From contig JAGYMJ010000475.1 of the NCBI GenBank assembly GCA_018400625.1, positions 1 to 5,198 on the forward strand: a stretch of 5,198 bases of DNA, in the 5' to 3' direction. Below the pieces are notes generated by a model, which was not told the origin of the DNA, ran no database searches, and saw only the letters and a list, made by a program, of their open reading frames with translations. Position numbers and translations under genes: made by a program. The DNA is from Planctomycetota bacterium. Lineage in GTDB: Bacteria > Planctomycetota > Brocadiia > SM23-32. How positions within the stretch are numbered: the first letter of the stretch is position 1; every line of letters begins with the position of its first letter. This document shows, piece by piece, positions 1-5,198 of the stretch.

Positions 1-1
1 C

Positions 2-49
2 TTAACCGATCCGCTCCACCGGGACAAGCCCGGCGGTAACGTGTTTCAC
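2..49 (-). repeat. Hairpin repeat, copy A (short form)
   Basis: Read on the minus strand, this copy opens with GTGAAACACGT, runs into TACCG, and then forms a compact hairpin at 16-36. The hairpin arms are CCGCCGGG and CCCGGUGG, giving eight pairs including one G-U, around a CUUGU loop. It closes with a segment ending in TTAA. The opening matches copy B (GTGAATCAC) and copy C (GTGAACCACGT). Relative to copy C, the seven bases GGCATCC are missing between the opening and TACCG. The TTAA...TCCACCG side (plus strand) also resembles the outer side of copy B. No T-run follows the hairpin, so it is not a classical intrinsic terminator. The hairpin and shared ends are seen directly; that this is a genome-wide family is inference. 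Confidence 0.6.
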
Positions 50-90
50 TGGACATTAACGGCTAAAGGGGTTGATAGCGTGCGTAGCGT

Positions 91-164
91 TTAATCTTCA
101 TTCCACCGTCACAAGGCACGGTGGGGATGCTTTACAAGGTACGGTAGGATGCCAAGTGATTCAC
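91..164 (-). repeat. Hairpin repeat, copy B (with internal duplication)
   Basis: This copy starts 17 bases after the stop codon of the polymerase gene and reads in the same sense as that gene. Bases 134-164 match the right-hand copy at 5168-5198 in inverted orientation at 28 of 31 positions, including a perfect 17-base core, TGGCATCCTACCGTACC. Inside the copy, a roughly 20-base unit is repeated in tandem at 134-152 and 111-130 (plus-strand forms ACAAGGTACGGTAGGATGC and ACAAGGCACGGTGGGGATGC). The outer unit forms a hairpin at 103-124 with seven-base arms CCACCGT and ACGGTGG and a loop containing CTTGT. No T-run follows it. The repeats are seen directly; function is unknown. Confidence 0.75.
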
Positions 165-181
165 GGGATATTTACAGGTTC

Positions 182-2074
182 TCACTGCTCATTTTGTTCT
201 ATCAATCGGTCCAGCGCCCGAATATTTCTCATTATTTCCTCGTCATCTTTATAATTTTTTATCCGTTCCAATGCGCGTCGCGAGCTTTCATAGTCTCCCA
301 TTTCGTAGTACACCGCTGATAAGCTTGTGTGGGCCCGCCGGCCGGGAAAAACAGACACTATTTTTTCGAAGTATTCGGCGGCGGCGTCCAACTCCCCCCT
401 TTGATGACTGTTAACGGCTATGGCCCACAGGGAATTGACATGCATCGGGAAACGGGTCAGGCCTTTTCTGTATTTTTTCGCGGCCTTTTCTGGTTCACCC
501 AGCCCCTCATATACCCGTCCCATATAATTTTCGATAGGATTATTAAGAGGGCATATATTTCTCATATGAACGCGAGCCTTTTCGAGCTGAGGGAGCGCAG
601 CCTGCCACTGTTGAGCATTGATTGCCGCACGAGCCCGCTTTATATGGACTTCCATCATTGTCGCCGAATAGCTGTAAACGGCACCGGCAGTCAACAAAAA
701 AACCACCGGCACGCCGACCAGCAGGCAATGGCGACGTGACCGATAAGGTTGGCATGCCCCCAAACGATGCCGAACCGCCACGGCGCTTCCCATCAAGAGG
801 GACAGATAGACCTGGTGGTTCATGCGTTCATAGGGGAAGTTGAAAAAGGCAACGACCAGGTAGGAGATGAAACCGCCGAGCAAGCAGAGCGCAAAAACCC
901 TTTCCTCAATCGTTGGGGTTCTGAAAAGGACAGAGAAAATGTAATAGAGAATCAAAGCAAGTATTGAAAGGTAAACCACAAAACCCGGAATCCCCTTTTC
1001 CGCCAAAACCCACAGGTAGTCGTTATGGGGTCTGCGCCAGTTAAGTTCATCATAGCGATCGAAACGGCCTGCAAAATATTCCGGCACGCGCAATTTCCAG
1101 TTGTTGGCCCCCACCCCCGTGAGTGGGTGATCCTTCACCATTTCTATCGTCGTATCGTAAGATCGGGTTCGGATATAAATACTGCTGTGGCGAAGATCAG
1201 TGATCGAACGCAGACGGCCATATATCGAGGAGTCATCCTCCGGCGGCTCGCCGCTGAAGACGATCACTACGGCAGCGGCCCCGGCAATTATGGCGACTGC
1301 CAACCCCCTGTGGATCAGGCGTCCTAACCCAAATTTAGCCGGGAAAAATACTAAGATCAGGCATATCACCAAAGCGCTCAGGGCCAGAGCCACCCAAACG
1401 GATCGGGTGCGGATAAGAATGATCATGAACCCAATGCATAACAATGCTAAAATACCCGCCAGTTTCCCGTCCCATCTGTACCGGTAAATGCCGTAGCAAA
1501 TAAACGGAATCATCAACAGCAATGCCGTTGAATACTCGTTGATGTTGGACATAACTCCCATCACATCATTGCGGCTGCCGCTTCCAAAATATTGGACAAG
1601 TCCTATGGTGAATGCCGCACCGGCGGCGACAAAAACGTAGCCCGGCAGCCAATCGCGGAACTGTTGAACTTGCAGGAAGATAAGGGCGACGAGGGCAGTC
1701 ATTGAAATCCATATCAGGGTTCGTACAACATCGAAAAGGCTTTCGGTGGGATTTATTGCAAAAATAATGGAAAAGAGGGTGATGATAAAATAAAGCAGCA
1801 TTAACGGGAAGATGCCCCGGCGCTTGATAATCGAGAAGTCGAGTTGAGCAAAAATGTCTTTTTGCAGAACCGCAAGAGTCATGAGAGCCAAAAAGACGCA
1901 GAGGGCGATCATCCGGGGCATAAGAGTTTGATCCATCGCTGCTTTTGAATGGAAAAGCGGAAGGAAAAGGATAGTGAAAACCGCTAAGATATGGAACAGG
2001 GGCCAATTTAACTTCATACCCTTATCCGTGACTTTATCAATATTATTGTTGTTGTTTGATTTGCTGTTATTCAT
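182..2074 (-). CDS. O-antigen ligase/polymerase family (Wzy/WaaL-like) membrane protein with C-terminal TPR domain
   Basis: This is an inner-membrane glycan polymerase or ligase of the Wzy/WaaL superfamily. Such proteins join undecaprenyl-linked oligosaccharides into chains or transfer them to lipid A core or protein. In numbering from the ATG at 2074 (630 aa), about 13 hydrophobic segments span residues 23-470. A loop at 276-361 carries the family signature: HPLTGVGANNW at 316-326 and HNDYLWVLAEKGIPG at 350-364. The RTRS stretch at 222-225 matches the conserved Arg-Ser of the family. Residues 478-611 look like four TPR repeats. If the 276-361 loop is periplasmic, the segment count also puts the TPR domain in the periplasm. 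The frame extends to a TTG at 2116, but that overlaps a promoter -35 box. ATG 2074 and ATG 2017 are the realistic starts; 2017 leaves a normal leader, whereas 2074 would be almost leaderless. The early Asn run (residues 7-11) falls before the second ATG. Polymerase, ligase and protein-glycosylating roles cannot be told apart here. Confidence 0.88.
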   Translation of the reverse strand: MNNSKSNNNNNIDKVTDKGMKLNWPLFHILAVFTILFLPLFHSKAAMDQTLMPRMIALCVFLALMTLAVLQKDIFAQLDFSIIKRRGIFPLMLLYFIITLFSIIFAINPTESLFDVVRTLIWISMTALVALIFLQVQQFRDWLPGYVFVAAGAAFTIGLVQYFGSGSRNDVMGVMSNINEYSTALLLMIPFICYGIYRYRWDGKLAGILALLCIGFMIILIRTRSVWVALALSALVICLILVFFPAKFGLGRLIHRGLAVAIIAGAAAVVIVFSGEPPEDDSSIYGRLRSITDLRHSSIYIRTRSYDTTIEMVKDHPLTGVGANNWKLRVPEYFAGRFDRYDELNWRRPHNDYLWVLAEKGIPGFVVYLSILALILYYIFSVLFRTPTIEERVFALCLLGGFISYLVVAFFNFPYERMNHQVYLSLLMGSAVAVRHRLGACQPYRSRRHCLLVGVPVVFLLTAGAVYSYSATMMEVHIKRARAAINAQQWQAALPQLEKARVHMRNICPLNNPIENYMGRVYEGLGEPEKAAKKYRKGLTRFPMHVNSLWAIAVNSHQRGELDAAAEYFEKIVSVFPGRRAHTSLSAVYYEMGDYESSRRALERIKNYKDDEEIMRNIRALDRLIEQNEQ

Positions 2075-2087
2075 TTTTCCAATACAA

Positions 2088-2116
2088 ATTATAAACCATA
2101 AGGACATATTTGCCAA
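2088..2116 (-). promoter_or_regulatory. Sigma70-type promoter for the polymerase gene
   Basis: On the minus strand, TTGGCA (2116-2111) is followed by exactly 17 bases and then TATAAT (2093-2088). This is 5 of 6 and 6 of 6 against the housekeeping consensus with optimal spacing. Transcription would begin near 2080. It lies between the pabB stop and the polymerase ORF, so the polymerase can be expressed independently of pabB. The hexamers are seen directly; promoter activity is inferred. Confidence 0.65.
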
Positions 2117-2141
2117 TCATATGCTTTTAACGGGTATGTGA

Positions 2142-3590
2142 TTAAGTATTGACGGTGGCCATGATCTCAGAATAATTCTCCGCCCCTACGGCCTTAAAGA
2201 GCGCATCCCCTTTATTGATTGTTTCTTCATATTCAGAATCCGGATCGGAATCGGCGACTATGCCCCCCCCGAATTGCATGTAAATACGGTTGTCGAATTT
2301 AAGCATCGTGCGAATAAGTATGTTCATATCCATTCGGCCGTGAAATGATATGTAACCTATGCTTCCGGTATAGACATTACGGGCCACGGGTTCCAGCTCT
2401 TCAATGATCTCCATCGCCCTTATTTTCGGAGCGCCGGTGATGGAACCGCCGGGAAACGCCGCCCGGATGAGATCGAATTCATCAAAGCGCGGTCGATGCA
2501 GCTCGCCCTCAATAGTTGACACAAGATGGAAAACAGTTGGATAGGTTTCGAGAACCGCATGTTCACGCACTTTTATCGATCCATAAGAACAAACCCTTCC
2601 CAGGTCGTTGCGTTCCAGATCAACGATCATAGCAAGTTCCGCATGGTCTTTTTTAGAATTCAACAATTCCTTTTTCATTTTATCGTTGAAAGCATCATGC
2701 CCCGCTATTCGCTTTCGGGTACCCTTAATAGGCCGGGTGGTTACTTTATCCCCATCGAGCAACAAAAACCTTTCGGGCGATGAAGAAATTATTTCAAATT
2801 CAGGATATCTCAGAAAAGCGGAAAAAGGAGCGGGATTTATGCTGCGCAGCCTTTGATAGATTCTGAGCCCGTCCTCATTACAGTCCCCCTCGAAACGCTG
2901 CGAAAGATTGGCCTGGAAAATATCACCGGCGCCTATATAGTCAATGATTTTCTGGATGGCGGATTTATATGCACGGGCGGAAAAATTGGAATAGAGTTTG
3001 CAATCCGAACAACCCCTGACAGGGTGAGATATTTCTTGCGGCTTTTTAAGACAGATTTCCCTTTTCCTCAATATTTTTTTTATTCCGTTGCTGTTTTTAC
3101 CCACCCAATAAGTCGCCCCTTTTTTATGGTCAAAGATGATCGCTTTATCGTAAAAACAGAGTGTAAAATCGGCAACAGGTAATTGGTAGTTACAGAGTTG
3201 GGGAAGCGATTCTATCTGGTGGCGAAGGTCGTAAGAAAAATAACCGATAGCACCACCGGCAAAAGGCAGCCGGAAATCAGGGGAAATTCGATGTTTGTTG
3301 AACTCGCTGGAGAGTATGGAGAAAGGATTGCCGACTTTAACATAAGAAGTGTTCTTCAACAAATTTTCCATTTCGACCTGATGACTTCTGCAGGTGATTT
3401 TCTTATACGGTTCCCATGCCAGGATGGAGTAATGTCCTTGCTGCCCGTCATATCGTGAGCTTTCAAGCAAGGCCGGATAAGGCAGGTCGGCGACGGCGGG
3501 CAGCCAACCTCGAATATCAGCGCTGTTCAACAACAGCCGTATTTCTACATCTTTGAATGCACATTCTTTTTTCAAAAGATTTCCATCCAA
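2142..3590 (-). CDS. pabB: Aminodeoxychorismate synthase component I (PabB)
   Basis: PabB aminates chorismate to 4-amino-4-deoxychorismate using ammonia from a PabA-type glutaminase. A PabC lyase then yields p-aminobenzoate for folate; the enzyme is cytosolic. The 482-aa protein is close to the usual stand-alone length and has no fused PabA or PabC domain. The N-terminal domain carries LLES at 41-44, the tryptophan-pocket motif shared with TrpE. The chorismate-binding domain (about 205-470) has GDIFQANLSQRF (222-233), SSPERF (270-275), HAEL (316-319), DLERNDLGR (324-332), GGSITGAPK (381-389) and a final GGGIVADSDP...EYEET. PIKGT at 287-291 separates PabB, which uses this lysine, from TrpE, which has PIAGT. 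No ATG lies near the N-terminus. The frame opens at TTG 3590, which has no Shine-Dalgarno; TTG 3575 follows GGATGGA and is an equally good start. No pabA or pabC is in view. It is co-directional with the downstream polymerase gene. Confidence 0.95.
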   Translation of the reverse strand: MDGNLLKKECAFKDVEIRLLLNSADIRGWLPAVADLPYPALLESSRYDGQQGHYSILAWEPYKKITCRSHQVEMENLLKNTSYVKVGNPFSILSSEFNKHRISPDFRLPFAGGAIGYFSYDLRHQIESLPQLCNYQLPVADFTLCFYDKAIIFDHKKGATYWVGKNSNGIKKILRKREICLKKPQEISHPVRGCSDCKLYSNFSARAYKSAIQKIIDYIGAGDIFQANLSQRFEGDCNEDGLRIYQRLRSINPAPFSAFLRYPEFEIISSSPERFLLLDGDKVTTRPIKGTRKRIAGHDAFNDKMKKELLNSKKDHAELAMIVDLERNDLGRVCSYGSIKVREHAVLETYPTVFHLVSTIEGELHRPRFDEFDLIRAAFPGGSITGAPKIRAMEIIEELEPVARNVYTGSIGYISFHGRMDMNILIRTMLKFDNRIYMQFGGGIVADSDPDSEYEETINKGDALFKAVGAENYSEIMATVNT

Positions 3591-3708
3591 GTATTTGAAA
3601 TATGTTGATAAAAACTAAAAAGATGCGGGGTATAACCGGACAACATTTAAGCAGCAAAATACGAAGAAACCTAAAGTTGCATTGATATTTTGAAGTATTA
3701 TGTTAAAC

Positions 3709-3714
3709 TATAAT
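3709..3714 (+). promoter_or_regulatory. Possible -10 box for the oxidoreductase
   Basis: A perfect TATAAT lies about 180 bases upstream of the oxidoreductase ATG. The -35 region has only poor matches (TTGATA is 21 bases away; ATTTTG is 16 away). If it is used, the mRNA has a long leader that includes the 3801-3845 hairpin. In AT-rich sequence such a hexamer can occur by chance. Confidence 0.3.
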
Positions 3715-3800
3715 TGTTTTTATATTATAACAAAAGAAGAAGAGAGAGAAAAATACGGGTTTTGAATTGGGGAAGTTATGGCAGGACATACCGTTTTTTA

Positions 3801-3845
3801 AGCTCTCCCTGCGCGGTTGGCGACCGGCAGCGCTGTGGGGGAGTT
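3801..3845 (+). other. Potential RNA hairpin in the oxidoreductase leader
   Basis: AGCUCUCCC (3801-3809) can pair with GGGGGAGUU (3837-3845), giving nine pairs of which two are G-U. Inside, GCGC 3811-3814 can pair with GCGC 3830-3833, and GGU 3815-3817 with ACC 3823-3825 around UGGCG. This GC-rich patch stands out from the AT-rich DNA around it and ends 49 bases before the start codon. No T-run follows it, so it is not a terminator. I recognise no known riboswitch class. Confidence 0.35.
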
Positions 3846-3880
3846 GCCAATTCAAACGGCTTATGACCAATACTCTTACT

Positions 3881-3885
3881 GGAGG
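3881..3885 (+). promoter_or_regulatory. Ribosome binding site fixing the oxidoreductase start
   Basis: GGAGG followed by nine bases and ATG at 3895 is a strong, well-spaced Shine-Dalgarno. It sets the start at 3895 rather than at the in-frame TTG 26 codons upstream (3817). Confidence 0.85.
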
Positions 3886-3894
3886 AAAATTCTT

Positions 3895-5148
3895 ATGGGT
3901 ATCAGTTTAGGACTTGTAGGACTTGGATCGTTCGGTTCAGCATTCGCGCCGCTTTTTAAGTCACACCCGCTTGTCGATCGAATTGCTTTTTGTGACCGTG
4001 AACCTGAACGCGTAAAAAAATTTGCCGAAGACATATTTTATCAGGACAAATTCCAGGCCGATGATGTATATGACAGTCTTGACGAAATTTGCAGAAGCGA
4101 TCTTGACGCACTGGTCGTGATCACACAGCCCTGGCTGCACGCTCCTCAATGTATTCAGGCAATGGAAAGCGGCAAAAATGTGTACAGCGCCGTGCCGATT
4201 ATTAAACTGCCCGACGGTGACGAGATCCTCGACTGGTGCGACAGGCTTGTGGAAGCCTGCGAGCAGACCGGTATGAAGTATATGCTCGGAGAAACAACTT
4301 GCTATCGCCCCCAGGCGATGTTCTGCAGAAAGAAGGCCGAGCAAGGCGCTTTTGGTGATTTTGTCTATGCCGAGGGAGAATACTGTCATGATGTCGATAG
4401 CCGCTGCAATCTGCGCCAGGTTCAACATTCCCGCACCAGCAGCATGAGCGGAAAAGAATGGCTGAGGATCAAAGAAAAATATCGCAAGCGTGGGGCGCTG
4501 GACGGTCCAATGCACTATCCCACCCATTCAACCAGCGGCCCGGTATGGGTGATGAAAACCCATGCCGAAAAGGTTAATGCTTACGGGTTCGCCAATAACA
4601 ATTCTGATCCCTTTTTTGAAAATAATGCCTTCTCCAACGAATTCGCTCTGTTCAGAATGGCCAACGGAGCTGCCGTAAGAATCGCTGAGATGCGCGAAGC
4701 GCCCGGCAAACTCGGTAAAGGCTCCGAAATGTTCCGAATCATGGGAACTCAAGGTTCTTTCGCTGAAGACCGGTGGGTAGAGATCAAAAGGCCGGATCCG
4801 GAAAATGTCGATCTCAATAATCTGCCCTCACCTGAAGGATATGATGTTGACCCCGAAGACATGTTCGATTCATTGCCCGAAGATGTCGAAAACGCCTTTA
4901 AGAGAGCGATGAACCGCGATGTGGATGAGAGGGACCTTCAGAATATGGATTTCACCCCCCTAGGACACGGAGGTTCGCATCCCTACCTTGTTCATGAATT
5001 CGTCGATGCCATAGCGTCCGAAAGACAGCCCGCCATCAATATATGGGAGGCCGTTCGTTATATGGCTATGGGAGTCACGGCGCACAAATCCGCGTTGAAT
5101 GGAGGCGAGACCCTGCAGGTTCCTGACTGGGGCAATGCACCGCAGTGA
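3895..5148 (+). CDS. Gfo/Idh/MocA-family NAD(P)-dependent oxidoreductase
   Basis: This is a 417-aa dehydrogenase of the glucose-fructose oxidoreductase / inositol dehydrogenase / MocA superfamily. These cytosolic enzymes usually oxidise or reduce sugars, cyclitols or their derivatives with bound NAD(H) or NADP(H). The N-terminal Rossmann fold shows GLVGLGSFG (residues 6-14, GxGxxG) and an acidic D34 at the end of the second strand, typical of ribose binding by NAD. VVITQPWLHAPQCIQAMESGKNVY (residues 74-97, described by position) is the usual family stretch, but the EKP motif that normally follows is SAVP here (98-101), so the common catalytic or cofactor lysine is absent. The C-terminal substrate domain includes PMHYPTHS (205-212) and GHGGSHPYLVHEFVDAI (357-373), with H207, H211, H358 and H362 as candidate active-site residues. 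The start is fixed by GGAGG nine bases upstream. There is no signal peptide. It is transcribed divergently from pabB, with no pathway partner in view; the substrate is unknown. Confidence 0.9.
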   Translation: MGISLGLVGLGSFGSAFAPLFKSHPLVDRIAFCDREPERVKKFAEDIFYQDKFQADDVYDSLDEICRSDLDALVVITQPWLHAPQCIQAMESGKNVYSAVPIIKLPDGDEILDWCDRLVEACEQTGMKYMLGETTCYRPQAMFCRKKAEQGAFGDFVYAEGEYCHDVDSRCNLRQVQHSRTSSMSGKEWLRIKEKYRKRGALDGPMHYPTHSTSGPVWVMKTHAEKVNAYGFANNNSDPFFENNAFSNEFALFRMANGAAVRIAEMREAPGKLGKGSEMFRIMGTQGSFAEDRWVEIKRPDPENVDLNNLPSPEGYDVDPEDMFDSLPEDVENAFKRAMNRDVDERDLQNMDFTPLGHGGSHPYLVHEFVDAIASERQPAINIWEAVRYMAMGVTAHKSALNGGETLQVPDWGNAPQ

Positions 5149-5167
5149 GCGAGAAGATAAATATTCA

Positions 5168-5198
5168 GTGAACCACGTGGCATCCTACCGTACCCTGT
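5168..5198 (+). repeat. Hairpin repeat, copy C (cut by window end)
   Basis: This copy begins 19 bases after the oxidoreductase stop and reads in the same sense as that gene. It is the inverted counterpart of 134-164, with 28 of 31 bases identical and a 17-base perfect core. It opens GTGAACCACGT, like copy A, and contains the palindrome CCACGTGG at 5173-5180. The hairpin part expected from copies A and B would lie beyond the window. Confidence 0.75.

Larger units (their letters stand above)
3591..3894. other. Divergent intergenic region between pabB and the oxidoreductase
   Basis: This 304-base spacer must hold the promoters of both flanking genes. Its first two thirds are AT-rich, with a purine tract (A/G only except for one T) at about 3732-3754. 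For the plus strand, the best -10 is TATAAT at 3709-3714, without a good -35. For the minus strand, TTGCTG, 17 bases and TATACC (about 3656-3628) is a weak candidate for pabB. The last third turns GC-rich and can fold into a leader hairpin. I find no credible gene here, only reading frames of 20 codons or fewer. Confidence 0.6.

Noticed and set aside
103..124. Intrinsic terminator after the polymerase gene
   Set aside because: The hairpin is real, but no T-run follows it on either strand.
72..254. 60-codon plus-strand frame over the left repeats
   Set aside because: It runs through repeat copy B and into the 3' end of the polymerase gene, with no ribosome site or recognisable protein features.
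1566..2006. 146-codon minus-strand frame inside the polymerase gene
   Set aside because: It is out of frame with a convincing membrane protein on the same strand, and its composition is shadow-like.
2142..3590. Anthranilate synthase component I (TrpE) instead of PabB
   Set aside because: PIKGT rather than PIAGT at the key motif and the GDIFQANLSQRF form point to aminodeoxychorismate synthase. No trp genes are adjacent.
3817..3894. In-frame TTG extension of the oxidoreductase by 26 residues
   Set aside because: The strong GGAGG before ATG 3895 and the family's usual N-terminus (a few residues before GxGxxG) favour 3895. The extension has no Shine-Dalgarno and lies in the leader hairpin.
3863..3910. 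15-codon leader peptide overlapping the oxidoreductase start
   Set aside because: It has no Shine-Dalgarno of its own, and its length is easily reached by chance.
3961..4527. 188-codon minus-strand frame inside the oxidoreductase
   Set aside because: It is the antisense shadow of a clear conserved gene, with no recognisable domain.
134..5198. Composite transposon bounded by the inverted repeats
   Set aside because: There is no transposase or integrase between the repeats. The enclosed genes are ordinary chromosomal types, and the repeats match 3'-end positions rather than element ends. No target-site duplication is visible.

Overview
The window holds three protein genes and a set of short intergenic repeats. 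It looks like chromosomal DNA from a diderm (Gram-negative-type) bacterium, probably an uncultured lineage. The diderm inference rests on a polytopic Wzy/WaaL-type glycan polymerase or ligase; nothing in the sequence fixes the phylum. I see no phage, plasmid, transposase, CRISPR, rRNA or tRNA signals.

Layout, left to right. Positions 1-181 are non-coding and carry two related copies of a short hairpin-containing repeat. On the minus strand, 182-2074 encodes an O-antigen ligase/polymerase-family membrane protein with a C-terminal TPR domain. Upstream of it on the same strand, 2142-3590 encodes aminodeoxychorismate synthase component I (PabB), which makes the p-aminobenzoate precursor of folate. 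A 304-base, mostly AT-rich divergent spacer (3591-3894) follows, with a GC-rich potential RNA hairpin near its right end. On the plus strand, 3895-5148 encodes a Gfo/Idh/MocA-family NAD(P)-dependent oxidoreductase, presumably acting on a sugar or cyclitol. A third repeat copy starts 19 bases after its stop and is cut by the window end.

The genes do not form an obvious pathway. pabB and the polymerase gene are co-directional, but a near-consensus sigma70-type promoter (TTGGCA, 17 bases, TATAAT) lies between them, so the polymerase can probably be transcribed on its own. That promoter also argues against the longest reading frame of the polymerase, whose TTG start would lie inside the -35 box. 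The oxidoreductase is transcribed divergently and has a clear Shine-Dalgarno that fixes its start.

The most notable signal outside the genes is the repeat family. Two copies 5 kb apart match at 28 of 31 bases in inverted orientation. Both lie 17-19 bases after a stop codon and read in the same sense as the gene they follow. A third, diverged copy carries a strong hairpin with a CUUGU loop. This looks like a family of dispersed 3'-end palindromic repeats. I see no convincing new defence or mobile system in the window.
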